In this document: piece after piece, positions 1 through 8,371 of the stretch
Layout of the letters: each line of letters begins with the position of its first letter
Position numbering within the stretch: position 1 is the first letter of the stretch
From: UBA583 sp964429995
Lineage (GTDB): Archaea; Nanobdellota; Nanobdellia; Woesearchaeales; UBA583
Length of the DNA: 25,052 nt
Direction of reading: 5' to 3'
Assembly: GCA_964429995.1 (NCBI GenBank)
Contig: CAYSDY010000010.1
Span: 1 to 25,052 of the forward strand
The notes under the pieces: generated by a model
Told to the model about the DNA's origin: nothing
What the model saw: only the letters and a program-made list of their open reading frames with translations
Database searches by the model: none
Position numbers and translations under genes: made by a program

Positions 1-208
1 AATTATAAAAATAAAATATTTTTTAGACTAGTAACATATGTTACTTGATTGTACACTATATTTAACAAGTAACAACATAATAATAAAACTTTTTTTAATA
101 TATAAATTTCAAACCTTTGATATAATAAAATTATATAAAAATATATTAAAAACAAAATAAAGAATTTAAACAAATAAGTTAAATATAATCTTTTATTAAA
201 AAAATAAT
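1..208. other. A+T-rich intergenic stretch with one perfect palindrome
   Basis: I see no gene here. The only distinct structure is a perfect 16-bp palindrome at 30-45 (AGTAACATATGTTACT). A related half-site, AAGTAAC, lies at about 65-71. It could be an operator for a gene left of the window or a chance palindrome in A+T-rich DNA. Confidence 0.4.
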
Positions 209-838
209 TTAACCAGCAATTACTGGAACAGTTGAAGTAGATGCTATCATAAAAAAACTAAAAAACAAAAGTGATATCACAACAACAATCAACAACAATA
301 AAATCAAAACAACAACCATAGCACCAATAACAGCACCACAACCTGTTTTATGAACCTTTGCATAATACCTAATTCCAACAATTAAAGCATAAACATAAAA
401 ACATAACATCAAAATAGAAAATATTATATTTGAAATGATTGATACATTATCAACAGATATTTTCATTAAATAATTAAACACATTATAAACAAAATTAAAT
501 ATCTGCATAGGGATAGCAACAGCAATTAAAACCTTAAAAAAAGAATTAAGATCTGCTTTACCTCCAAATAATTTAATAAAAAAATGAAATAAACCTCCAC
601 TAATATATAAAAACAACAATATCAATATAGGTATAAAAACAATAACCCCTATCATATATCCAACAGATATCAAAGACACATCAACTAATATCATTGGAAT
701 TAACATTGTAAAAAAACTAAATATCAAGTATAAAACCAAAATATCTTTATAATTAAAATTTTTAATTATATCCTCATAAGCCTTATCATCAAACGCATAC
801 AATTTGAATGTATTAGATAAAAACCTTAAAATATCCAT
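209..838 (-). CDS. Yip1-family polytopic membrane protein
   Basis: Predicted integral membrane protein of 209 residues when started at the ATG at 838. Five or so hydrophobic segments are visible. Before the third comes a polar loop with KLFGGKADLNSFFKV, which resembles the characteristic loop of Yip1-domain proteins (hydrophobic helix, F/LGG, then S/N-F-F-x-V). The open frame runs up to 904, but a TATA box on the minus strand at 859-868 sits 21-30 bases before the 838 ATG, so I prefer the shorter leaderless start. The extra 22 residues of the longer form are also hydrophobic and would be unusual. The C-terminus is a strongly hydrophobic helix followed by a short tail. The gene is divergent from the ATPase at 960. 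Cellular role unknown; archaeal Yip1-like proteins are uncharacterised in general. Confidence 0.6.
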   Translation of the reverse strand: MDILRFLSNTFKLYAFDDKAYEDIIKNFNYKDILVLYLIFSFFTMLIPMILVDVSLISVGYMIGVIVFIPILILLFLYISGGLFHFFIKLFGGKADLNSFFKVLIAVAIPMQIFNFVYNVFNYLMKISVDNVSIISNIIFSILMLCFYVYALIVGIRYYAKVHKTGCGAVIGAMVVVLILLLLIVVVISLLFFSFFMIASTSTVPVIAG

Positions 839-858
839 AATTAACACATTAATCAAAT

Positions 859-868
859 ATTTATAAAG
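859..868 (-). promoter_or_regulatory. TATA box for the Yip1-like gene
   Basis: Minus-strand CTTTATAAAT lies 21-30 bases upstream of the ATG at 838. This spacing is typical for a leaderless archaeal transcript, and it decides the start of this gene. Confidence 0.5.
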
Positions 869-928
869 ATTATTATATAAGAAATATAAAAAATAAAAAA
901 ACAACTGTTAAGTAGTAAATACGAAACT

Positions 929-938
929 TTTATAAATA
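929..938 (+). promoter_or_regulatory. TATA box for the ATPase gene at 960
   Basis: TTTTATAAAT-type box about 26 bases before the ATG at 960. It implies a leaderless transcript divergent from the Yip1-like gene. Confidence 0.5.
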
Positions 939-959
939 ACAAAAATATATAGATATTAA

Positions 960-1562
960 ATGGTAAAAATAAGAAAAGATATGTTTTCACTAGAGGGTAA
1001 TCTTATTGAAAGTTTGTTAGACCAAGAAAATATAAGACTATCGGATACAACAATTCCAAGCTTAGATATTCCAGAACATTTTAATACTATTACATTTTCC
1101 ATAGATTCTGCTGATAATTCAAGAAAAAAATTAAAAGAAATATTATATCCTATAAAAGAATTAATAGATTCTGAAGAAGAATTCCCAACAAATTTATACA
1201 CAGGAGTATATGAAGCTGTGCTAAATGCATATCAACATGGAAACAAATATGAAAATAAAAACATAAGATTATCTTACAAAAAAACAAAAAGTAAAGATAA
1301 AAGTTTATCTTTAGAGATTATAGTAGAAGATCAGGGCAAAACATTACCAAAAGGATTTCTAAGATACATATTACTTCAGCGTGAACAAAAAAATAATCAG
1401 GAACATTTTTTAAACTGGTATGATTTTAGTAAAAAAGAACCTATAGGATCTAATAATGGAACAGGAACATCTTTTATGCATGCATCATTTGACAATATTG
1501 ATTATTTTAGAAGCAGAGAATTTGGCGGTCTTTTGGTTTATCTGTCTAAATCAGTAAAATAA
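960..1562 (+). CDS. RsbW/histidine-kinase-like ATPase (HATPase_c_2)
   Basis: Stand-alone GHKL ATP-binding domain of 200 residues, of the kind seen in anti-sigma factor kinases such as RsbW and SpoIIAB. Visible motifs: N-box GVYEAVLNAYQHGN (E85, N89, H93), G1 box VEDQG (D124, G126), and G2 box SNNGTGTSFM (G167, G169) near the C-terminus. There is no sensor, dimerisation/phosphoacceptor or membrane part. In bacteria such domains phosphorylate STAS proteins or sequester sigma factors; archaea lack sigma factors, so the partner here must be something else. A STAS-like protein is encoded about 2 kb away with a second ATPase of the same superfamily. Start chosen from the TATA spacing. Fold assignment is solid; the role is inference. 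Confidence 0.75.
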   Translation: MVKIRKDMFSLEGNLIESLLDQENIRLSDTTIPSLDIPEHFNTITFSIDSADNSRKKLKEILYPIKELIDSEEEFPTNLYTGVYEAVLNAYQHGNKYENKNIRLSYKKTKSKDKSLSLEIIVEDQGKTLPKGFLRYILLQREQKNNQEHFLNWYDFSKKEPIGSNNGTGTSFMHASFDNIDYFRSREFGGLLVYLSKSVK

Positions 1563-1644
1563 AAAACATGTTTTATCTTAAAAATATAATTTATAACATT
1601 GAATTAAAATGCCAATATATAAATTACTTATCAAGTTTTAAATA

Positions 1645-1655
1645 AATTTATAAAT
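1645..1655 (+). promoter_or_regulatory. TATA box for the epimerase gene
   Basis: ATTTATAAATA about 40 bases before the ATG at 1694. This predicts a transcript with a leader of roughly 10-15 bases. Confidence 0.45.
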
Positions 1656-1693
1656 ACATATTTTCCAAAATTAATATACATAATATAATTAAA

Positions 1694-2770
1694 ATGAAAT
1701 ATGCAATAATACTTGGAACAAGACCAGAAATAATAAAATTAAGCCCAATAATAAGATTTCTAGAAAACAATAAAAAGGATTTTTTTATAATCCATACTAA
1801 TCAACATTATTCACAAAATATGGATGAGATTTTTTTTAATGAACTTAAACTACCAAAAGCACAATATAATCTTAATGTAGGTTCTGCAATTCATGGCAAA
1901 CAAACAGGAATAATGCTTCAAAAAATAGAAGAAACATTGCTTACAGAAAACCCTGACTTTGTTTTTGTTCAAGGAGATACCAATACAGTTCTTGCAGGAG
2001 CATTAGCAGGATCAAAACTTAAAACAAAAATAATACATGTTGAAGCTGGTTTAAGAAGTAATGATAAAAATATGCCAGAGGAAATCAATAGAATAGTAAC
2101 TGATCATATAAGTGATTTTTTACTTTGCCCTACTCAAAATCAAAAAACAATACTAATAAATGAAGGCATAAATGAAAATCAAATATTTGTTACCGGTAAC
2201 ACTATATCTGATGCAGTCGAACAAAATTATAAAATAGCATTAGAAGAATCAAAAATAATTAACAATTTAAAAATCAAACAAGATGAATTTATGCTTTTAA
2301 CAATGCATAGGCCCTCAAATGTTGATATAAAAGAAAATATTTTAAGCATATTTGAATCTCTATCAGAAATCTTTAAAATATCAAACAAAAAAGTAATATT
2401 CCCAATACATCCAAGAACAAAAAACAATATTGAAAAGTTTAACATAAATATACCAGATTTCATACAGACAATAGAACCTGTAGGATATCTTGACATGTTA
2501 ATGCTAATTAAAAATGCTTGCATTATATTTACTGATTCAGGAGGAATACAGGAAGAAGCATGCATACTAAACAAAAAAAGCATAACTTTAAGAGAAAATA
2601 CTGAAAGAGCTGAAACAATAGATGTAGGATCAAGCATATTAACAGGACCTAATAAAGAAAAAATTGTTTCAGGATATCTAAAACATATAAATAATAATAA
2701 TAACACAAAATGGGAAAACCCTTTTGGAATTAATGTAACAGATAAAATATTTTCAATAATAGAAAAATAA
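1694..2770 (+). CDS. wecB: UDP-N-acetylglucosamine 2-epimerase (non-hydrolysing)
   Basis: Converts UDP-GlcNAc to UDP-ManNAc, a precursor for surface polysaccharides or protein glycans; soluble, GT-B fold. The 358-residue length is typical of the WecB/MnaA family. Diagnostic motifs: N-terminal GTRPEIIKLSPI, then VQGDTNTVLAG, HVEAGLRS, MPEEINRIVTDH, TMHRPSNVD, and the UDP-binding segment FTDSGGIQEEA followed by RENTERAET. The frame is intact from ATG to TAA. It has its own TATA box and converges on the GDSL lipoprotein, leaving only 18 bp between the two stops. No ManNAc dehydrogenase (WecC) is next to it, so the fate of UDP-ManNAc cannot be told from this window. Confidence 0.9.
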   Translation: MKYAIILGTRPEIIKLSPIIRFLENNKKDFFIIHTNQHYSQNMDEIFFNELKLPKAQYNLNVGSAIHGKQTGIMLQKIEETLLTENPDFVFVQGDTNTVLAGALAGSKLKTKIIHVEAGLRSNDKNMPEEINRIVTDHISDFLLCPTQNQKTILINEGINENQIFVTGNTISDAVEQNYKIALEESKIINNLKIKQDEFMLLTMHRPSNVDIKENILSIFESLSEIFKISNKKVIFPIHPRTKNNIEKFNINIPDFIQTIEPVGYLDMLMLIKNACIIFTDSGGIQEEACILNKKSITLRENTERAETIDVGSSILTGPNKEKIVSGYLKHINNNNNTKWENPFGINVTDKIFSIIEK

Positions 2771-2788
2771 AAAAGATATTCCAACAAT

Positions 2789-3457
2789 TTATTTTGAATC
2801 TAAAACCTCTAAAATTATTGGTAAAACATTATTTTCAACTATATATTTATAACCTAATGCATTAGGATGAATCCTGTCATTATTGTTTAAAGACGCATTA
2901 CCACTAACTCCTTGTAAAAAATCTTCAACAAAATAAATTTGCTGATATTTATTTGCCAAATCTGGATAAATACTTTTAAACTCCAAAACATAATCCTTTC
3001 CCAAATTATCAAATATATCCTGACCCAAAAGAACTACTGTAATATTTCTTTGTGTAAGTTCTATAATTATATTTTCAATATTTTTTTTTGTAATTTGCAA
3101 ATCTATTCCTCTTATTGCATCATTAGCACCAATACCTAAAATCACAACATCAGGATTAAGCTTTAAAACCCAACCCATTCTAGAATACAGAGCGGTGCTT
3201 GTTTCTCCACTTACACCTGAATTAAAAACCTTAACATTATCATATTTTCTTTTTATTAATTCTTTTTCTAAAATGCTTGGATATGAATCTTCTCTATCAA
3301 CTCCTAAACCTTCAGTTAAAGAATCACCAACAGCAACTATTATTATTTCATCCCTTGTGTAATCATCAACAGGCAAGACATCTTTTTCAAAATCATTATT
3401 TGTACATCCAGAAAACAAAAACATAAAAGTTAAAATAAAAGCTATAAATATTTTCAT
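2789..3457 (-). CDS. Secreted GDSL/SGNH-family esterase lipoprotein
   Basis: 222-residue SGNH hydrolase (TesA/arylesterase-like), probably lipid-anchored outside the membrane. The N-terminus is a signal peptide ending in a lipobox, LFSGC, with Cys18 as the lipid site. Block I is VAVGDSLTEG (nucleophile Ser46), block II contains the oxyanion glycine NSGVSGET (Gly81), block III is GIGANDA (Asn112), and block V is DRIHPNALGY (Asp194, His197). The catalytic set is therefore complete. Likely reaction: hydrolysis of acyl or acetyl esters, for example on lipids or cell-surface glycans. A TATA box (about 3478-3489 on the minus strand) lies 25-30 bases before the ATG. The substrate is unknown. Confidence 0.82.
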   Translation of the reverse strand: MKIFIAFILTFMFLFSGCTNNDFEKDVLPVDDYTRDEIIIVAVGDSLTEGLGVDREDSYPSILEKELIKRKYDNVKVFNSGVSGETSTALYSRMGWVLKLNPDVVILGIGANDAIRGIDLQITKKNIENIIIELTQRNITVVLLGQDIFDNLGKDYVLEFKSIYPDLANKYQQIYFVEDFLQGVSGNASLNNNDRIHPNALGYKYIVENNVLPIILEVLDSK

Positions 3458-3614
3458 AAAAATAATGTATAATACATATATTTAAACTTTTTCAATATTA
3501 AATTTTTTTTATAAAACGTACAACATTCTCGGAAATATCTAATTAGATAAAACAATAATAATTTCCATTAATAATCCAATTTAAATCTAAAATTTTTTAC
3601 TAATCTACTTAAAT
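3458..3614. other. Intergenic region with a 14-bp palindrome
   Basis: It lies between the SGNH gene start and the stop of the STAS-like gene. It holds the SGNH promoter and, at 3536-3549, a perfect palindrome TATCTAATTAGATA of unknown meaning. No gene seen. Confidence 0.3.
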
Positions 3615-3911
3615 TCAAATTAAATTTGCATATTTTTCAACAGAAATTGTAGAATATTTATTTCTTGCTAAAATATCATTATCCAATGGTTTATCTGCAT
3701 TATTAAACATATATTTCACATCTTTTTTCATATTGATCTTTTTTATTTTAATATTGTGAACCTTTTCTAAATTTACAAATTCATTAGCAAACGATCTAGA
3801 AACAATCAAAACACCAGAAAAATCCAATTCTAAAATATTTTCATTAACTATTTTTTTAAATAAATTTTCTGCCAAAGCTCTAGTTGCCAAGTTTTTATTC
3901 AAATAAATCAT
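3615..3911 (-). CDS. STAS-like domain protein (DUF4325)
   Basis: 98-residue single-domain protein. ENILELDFSGVLIVSRSFANEF matches the DUF4325 STAS-like core: a beta strand ending in DFSGV, then S-x-S-F-A-x-E-F in the position where STAS anti-anti-sigma factors carry their phosphorylatable serine. It lies directly downstream of a GHKL ATPase on the same strand, a common pairing for this family, so it is probably that ATPase's partner or substrate. Start: a GTG at 3920 extends the frame, but an ATG at 3911 preceded by a GGTGG Shine-Dalgarno-like sequence at 3917-3921 is better. A TATA-like box at about 3944-3957 suggests transcription independent of the ATPase gene, and a palindrome lies in the leader. 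In an archaeon the output cannot be a sigma factor. Confidence 0.65.
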   Translation of the reverse strand: MIYLNKNLATRALAENLFKKIVNENILELDFSGVLIVSRSFANEFVNLEKVHNIKIKKINMKKDVKYMFNNADKPLDNDILARNKYSTISVEKYANLI

Positions 3912-3918
3912 TGTTACC

Positions 3919-3937
3919 ACCTAATACTATATTAGGT
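3919..3937. promoter_or_regulatory. Palindrome in the leader of the STAS-like gene (operator or hairpin)
   Basis: ACCTAATA - CTA - TATTAGGT, two perfect 8-bp arms around 3 bases. It sits between the TATA-like box and the ATG at 3911 and overlaps the GGTGG ribosome-binding sequence. It could be a repressor site, or an RNA hairpin that hides the ribosome-binding site. Confidence 0.5.
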
Positions 3938-3966
3938 ATTGTATATTTTATAAACTTTATTGCAAC

Positions 3967-4911
3967 TTATAAGTTACACAATGGCTTGTTTATAAACATA
4001 TAACAATCTATTTTTTTCTTTGGTTTTTCAAACAATAAATTAATTATTGTACCATCAAATGACAACTTTAAGGGTTCTAAATCAATAAATTCAATTTTTT
4101 CATTAAATATTTTCTTAAAAGCACAATTTTTTGAAATTATAACCATTGAACCATTCAAACCATCACAAATCCAGTTATATATATTTGGTATCCCAGTACC
4201 TCTTTCATTGTTATCTTTTGTTGAGATTCCTTTAAATGCTAATTTAAATAGTTCTATATTATTTTCCTCATTTTTATATCCTGATTTTTTATATTTACTA
4301 GGTATGGAAATTCCTGTATCTATTAAAGATATAGCAAGTTTATTTGTATATATTTGAGCCTGAATACAATTAAAATCAGATTCAGAATGTTGCTGAATAT
4401 TACAAATTAATTCATTAAATATACACATTAGTATTTGAATATTTTCTTTTAAATCGAAATTTTCAACAATAATTTTTTCAATCAAGTCTAAAATAGTTCC
4501 ATTTTCTTCATTATTTCCCAGTTCTTTTTTTATTTCAAACAATGGAATATAAGACATTTTTGAAATATTTAAGGCACATGTAGTTTCTGGAAATTTAATG
4601 GTATCCAAATAAGACAATTTAAAATTATCTTTTGGATAAATAATTTTGAAATTTTGATTTTTTTTAAGAAAAGCAGTAATTGGAATTATATAAAATGGTG
4701 TTATCTTATCAGTGTTAGAAAGATTTACCATAGAATTATTTATTGAATCTCTAATTAACCTTAAAGCTTTTAAGGAATGAATCAAAATATCCTGATCTTC
4801 AATTTCCATTTTATATTTATTTTTATTAATTTTTATATTTAAATTTTGTGTTGAGAACTCATAAAAAATCAACTCAAGTAATACTTCATATTGAAAATTT
4901 TGAAAAACCAC
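3967..4911 (-). CDS. GHKL ATPase paired with the STAS-like protein
   Basis: Up to 314 residues. The C-terminal half is a GHKL ATPase domain: N-box FNELICNIQQHSES (E167, N171, H175), G1 SLIDTGISIP (D198, G200), and G2 ERGTGIPNIYNWI (G238, G240). The N-terminal 150 residues are unrecognised, mixed alpha/beta with no membrane segment, and may sense a signal. It differs from classical sensor kinases in having no phosphoacceptor His helix, and resembles ATPases encoded next to DUF4325 proteins. The GTG at 4911 gives the longest form; an ATG at 4809 is a possible alternative start, so the first about 34 residues are uncertain. Upstream lies a 269-bp intergenic region with two hairpins. Confidence 0.65.
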   Translation of the reverse strand: MVFQNFQYEVLLELIFYEFSTQNLNIKINKNKYKMEIEDQDILIHSLKALRLIRDSINNSMVNLSNTDKITPFYIIPITAFLKKNQNFKIIYPKDNFKLSYLDTIKFPETTCALNISKMSYIPLFEIKKELGNNEENGTILDLIEKIIVENFDLKENIQILMCIFNELICNIQQHSESDFNCIQAQIYTNKLAISLIDTGISIPSKYKKSGYKNEENNIELFKLAFKGISTKDNNERGTGIPNIYNWICDGLNGSMVIISKNCAFKKIFNEKIEFIDLEPLKLSFDGTIINLLFEKPKKKIDCYMFINKPLCNL

Positions 4912-4980
4912 AAAATTCTCAAAAGAGTGTTAGCAAACAACACTTATAAGCACAAATTAAACAATTTTAATTCCAAATTT

Positions 4981-5031
4981 ATTCCTTTAAATACTCAACC
5001 CACTGCTCTGCTATGAAATATTTAAAGGAAT
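4981..5031. repeat. Inverted repeat with 13-bp perfect arms
   Basis: ATTCCTTTAAATA at 4981-4993 pairs perfectly with TATTTAAAGGAAT at 5019-5031 around a 25-base loop. It lies in the divergent intergenic region between the ATPase gene (4911) and the ABC transporter (5181). The loop is less A+T-rich than its surroundings. Possible roles: structured small RNA or bidirectional operator. Confidence 0.5.
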
Positions 5032-5051
5032 GATCAAAAATTACAGCAAAA

Positions 5052-5104
5052 AAAATTTGAGTGATAAATATCCCATCATTCATGGCAAGGATAACTCAAA
5101 TTTT
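5052..5104. repeat. Second inverted repeat, 11-bp perfect arms
   Basis: AAAATTTGAGT at 5052-5062 pairs with ACTCAAATTTT at 5094-5104 around 31 bases. It follows the 4981-5031 inverted repeat by 20 bases. A T-run at 5123-5130 follows, which would suit termination of a plus-strand RNA. Confidence 0.45.
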
Positions 5105-5150
5105 GCGATTTTTGTTTATACGTTTTTTTTAACCCTCTATTATAAATAAA

Positions 5151-5160
5151 CTTTATAAAT
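5151..5160 (+). promoter_or_regulatory. TATA box for the ABC transporter operon
   Basis: CTTTATAAAT about 25 bases before the ATG at 5181; leaderless start expected. Confidence 0.55.
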
Positions 5161-5180
5161 TTTTAAAAACAAACATATGT

Positions 5181-5858
5181 ATGAGTATCTTAGAAGCAGA
5201 AAAAATAACTAAAAAATTTAAAGTTGATAATAAATATATCGAAATATTAAAAGGAATAAATTTAAAAATAGATAAAGGTGAATTTGTTGCAATAAAAGGG
5301 TCTTCAGGATCTGGCAAATCCACATTTTTAAATATAATAGCTGGACTTGATAAACCAACAACAGGAAAAATAAAACTGTTAAATAAAGATATAACTTATT
5401 CAAAAGAAGAAGAATTAAGCAAGCTAAGAAACAAAGACATAGGTTTTGTTTTTCAGTCATTTTATTTAATACCTTCATTAAGTGTATACGAAAATATCAT
5501 TTTACCAAGTGAAATATCAAAAGAAACAAATCATAAAAGAGTACTTGAGTTAATAGAAGAAGTAGGAATATCAAACCGAAAAAATAGTTATCCAATACAA
5601 CTCTCTGGTGGAGAAAAACAAAGAGTTGCAATAGCAAGAGCACTTGTAAACAAACCTAAAATTCTCTTTGCAGATGAACCTACTGGAAATTTAGACAGTG
5701 AAAATAGTGAAAAAATTATAGAATTGCTTATCAAATTACAAAAAGAATACGATTTAACATTAATTCTTGTAACACATGAAAAACAGATCAGCGATAAGGC
5801 ATCAAGAGTAATAGAAATAAAAGATGGAAAAATAATAAATGATATAAAACAAAAATGA
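5181..5858 (+). CDS. ABC transporter ATPase, MacB/LolD/YbbA type
   Basis: 225-residue nucleotide-binding subunit of a type VII (MacB/LolCDE/YbbAP-like) ABC system; it powers the permease encoded next, with which it overlaps by 4 bp (ATGA). All motifs are intact: Walker A GSSGSGKST, Q-loop VFQSFYLIPSLSV, signature LSGGEKQRVAIARAL, Walker B ILFADEPTGNLD, and H-loop LILVTHEKQ. The insertion and signature style are those of the LolD/MacB subfamily, whose members move lipoproteins, peptides or drugs or drive mechanotransmission rather than import. The TATA box at 5151-5160 supports the ATG at 5181. The substrate cannot be told. Confidence 0.88.
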   Translation: MSILEAEKITKKFKVDNKYIEILKGINLKIDKGEFVAIKGSSGSGKSTFLNIIAGLDKPTTGKIKLLNKDITYSKEEELSKLRNKDIGFVFQSFYLIPSLSVYENIILPSEISKETNHKRVLELIEEVGISNRKNSYPIQLSGGEKQRVAIARALVNKPKILFADEPTGNLDSENSEKIIELLIKLQKEYDLTLILVTHEKQISDKASRVIEIKDGKIINDIKQK

Positions 5859-8371
5859 AAAAAACAAAACAAATATTTAATCAAATTTTTGCAAACAAAG
5901 CACAAATGATATTATTAAGTATATGTATAATCCTTTCAATATCAACTTTTATCTGTGCAGACAGTTTAAAAAACAATTCAATAAATTATATTAAAACTGA
6001 TAGTAAAATAATTAATGGTGCTGACATAATAATTCAAACAAATAAACCCTATTCTAAAGAATTAAATGATGTAATACAAGAACTTAGAAACAACAAAGAT
6101 ATAGTAATTGCCAATTCATACTCATTTTCATCAATGTCTTATTCCCCCAAAAAAAACAATTCAATACTATCACAAGTAAGAATAGTAACAGATACATATC
6201 CACTTTATGGAAATGTCAAATTGTTAAAAGGTGAAGAATTAAACCTTAAAAACAACAACATTGTAGTTGAGCAAGAACTACTTGACAAACTTGATTTAGA
6301 AATAGGTGATGAAATCAAAATAGGTAACAAGATTTTTACAATCTCAAACATATTAATAAATGAACCTGACAGACCTTTAACATTATTTGACATAGGTCCA
6401 AGAATACTTATTGATGAAATCTATATAGAAGAGATAAATCTAGTAGGTGAGAGAAGTAGAGTTGATTATAAAACTTTAATAAAAACAAATGATAAAAATG
6501 ATGCAGATCTCTTAGTATTAAAAATAAATTCGCAATTATCAGATGAAAAAGAAAAAGCAATATTATATTCTGAAAATAACAATACACTAAAAATTTTTGT
6601 TGATAATTTTTTATTTTTCATAAAACTAATAACCATATTCATAATAATACTTACAGGGATAACTATTTCAAGCATAATCTTAACATATCTAAATAATCAA
6701 AAACAAACAATTGGAATAAGAAAAACATTAGGTGAAGAAAATACAAGCATAATAAAATTTTATTATATTTCAATTTTAATCGTAACAACAATCAGCATTA
6801 TATTATCAATAATTATTGCATTTTTTATAATGAAATCATTTCCTTACATTTTTTCAGGGATACTACCTCAGGAAATCAGTTTTACAATCGACATCAATTC
6901 AATATTAATAGGTATATTTTTAGGATTAGTAATTACCACTCTTTTTGCACTATATCCCTTATTAACAATAAAAAAGATAAAACCGTTAGATATATTTAGG
7001 AAAGAAGAATCAATAAATAAATTACTTTATGATAAATATTTCTATATAATAAACACAATAATATTCCTATTCTTTTCAACATTAGTATTTATTGAAATTG
7101 AAAATGTCAAAACAAGTTTATATTTAATAATCGGATTTTTATCACTCTTTGTAATAATTCTTTTCTTAAATATTATAATACTAAAAACTATAAAAAAAAT
7201 AAAAATAAAAAATTTAGAATTAAAACATGCAATAAAAGGACTATTTAGGATTGGCAACAAAACATTACTTGTTCTAACAACAATAAGCCTTTCAATAACT
7301 ATAATATTTACAATCTCTTTCATTGAATTCAATTTACAAGAGCAATATTTTAAATCATTCCCTGCAAATTCTCCAAATCTTTTTATAATAGATATACCTA
7401 AAGAAAACCAAAGTCAAATACAAAATATAATAGGTACTGATAATATAACATTCTATCCAGTCATAAGAGGATCTTTGTTAAGCATAAACGATGTAAGTAC
7501 CAAAGATATTGAAGAGAAAAGAAAAAGACAAGGTGATTCTCTAACAAGAACATTTAGTTTGACATATACAGACAAATTACTTGAAAATGAAAAAATAATT
7601 GCATCTTTAGAACCCAATCAAATGTTTAAAAGTAATTTAAACAATGATATAATACAAGTTTCTGTTCTTGACATGGTAGCTGAAAGTTTTAATGGAAAAC
7701 TTGGAGATGAATTGATTTTTCTTATACAAGGAGTTGAAATTAAATCACAAATTGTAAGCATAAGAAAACGAACTGATAATTCAATAAATGCATTCTTTTA
7801 TTTTACATTTGAAGAAAAAATACTAAAAGATGCACCTCAGACAATATTTTCAGCTTTAAATGTTGAAAACGAAAAGATCCCTGCAATACAAAACAAAATT
7901 GCAAAAGATTTTCCAACAATAACAGTAATAAATGCACAAAGTACTGCCAAAAGTGTTGCAGAAATAATAAACAAGCTATCAACTGTAGTATCATTTTTTA
8001 CCATATTTTCATTAATAACAGGAATAATGATTTTGATAAGTTCAATTATTGCAACAAATAAAGAAAGAATAAAGGAAACTGTTTTATATAAGTTAGTAGG
8101 TTGTAATAGAAACTTTATATTAAAAATATTTACATATGAATATTTGCTTATAGGAATAATAAGTTCAATTATTGCAATAACATTTTCATATATAACAACT
8201 TTTATAATAATAAAATATACGCTAAATTCTGATTTTACAACATTTAGTCTAAAGCTAATGATTTATTCATTTATAACAATAATATCAATATTAACAATTG
8301 GTCTGATAAGCTCAATAAACATAATAAAAGAAAAACCAATAGAATACATAGTAAAAAATCAAATAGAATAA
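5855..8371 (+). CDS. ABC transporter permease with two FtsX/MacB domains (YbbP-like)
   Basis: 838-residue permease, partner of the ATPase it overlaps. Layout: a membrane helix near residues 17-35; an extracytoplasmic MacB-PCD-like region to about 245; an FtsX-type bundle at about 250-375, with a cytoplasmic coupling segment containing GIRKTLGEENTSI; two further helices near 393-445; another helix near 470-490; a second extracytoplasmic domain to about 710; and a second FtsX bundle at about 715-835, with KETVLYKLVGCNRNFILK as its coupling element. The duplicated FtsX arrangement and length match E. coli YbbP-type permeases more than MacB or LolC (about 400-650 residues). Likely export or membrane-stress function; no substrate clue in neighbours. 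Confidence 0.83.
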   Translation: MKKTKQIFNQIFANKAQMILLSICIILSISTFICADSLKNNSINYIKTDSKIINGADIIIQTNKPYSKELNDVIQELRNNKDIVIANSYSFSSMSYSPKKNNSILSQVRIVTDTYPLYGNVKLLKGEELNLKNNNIVVEQELLDKLDLEIGDEIKIGNKIFTISNILINEPDRPLTLFDIGPRILIDEIYIEEINLVGERSRVDYKTLIKTNDKNDADLLVLKINSQLSDEKEKAILYSENNNTLKIFVDNFLFFIKLITIFIIILTGITISSIILTYLNNQKQTIGIRKTLGEENTSIIKFYYISILIVTTISIILSIIIAFFIMKSFPYIFSGILPQEISFTIDINSILIGIFLGLVITTLFALYPLLTIKKIKPLDIFRKEESINKLLYDKYFYIINTIIFLFFSTLVFIEIENVKTSLYLIIGFLSLFVIILFLNIIILKTIKKIKIKNLELKHAIKGLFRIGNKTLLVLTTISLSITIIFTISFIEFNLQEQYFKSFPANSPNLFIIDIPKENQSQIQNIIGTDNITFYPVIRGSLLSINDVSTKDIEEKRKRQGDSLTRTFSLTYTDKLLENEKIIASLEPNQMFKSNLNNDIIQVSVLDMVAESFNGKLGDELIFLIQGVEIKSQIVSIRKRTDNSINAFFYFTFEEKILKDAPQTIFSALNVENEKIPAIQNKIAKDFPTITVINAQSTAKSVAEIINKLSTVVSFFTIFSLITGIMILISSIIATNKERIKETVLYKLVGCNRNFILKIFTYEYLLIGIISSIIAITFSYITTFIIIKYTLNSDFTTFSLKLMIYSFITIISILTIGLISSINIIKEKPIEYIVKNQIE

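Noticed and set aside
960..1562. Anti-sigma factor
   Set aside because: The fold is the same, but archaea lack bacterial sigma factors, so only the ATPase family is assigned.
5123..5130. T-run as a firm transcription terminator
   Set aside because: T-runs are too frequent in this A+T-rich DNA to call terminators individually without transcript data.
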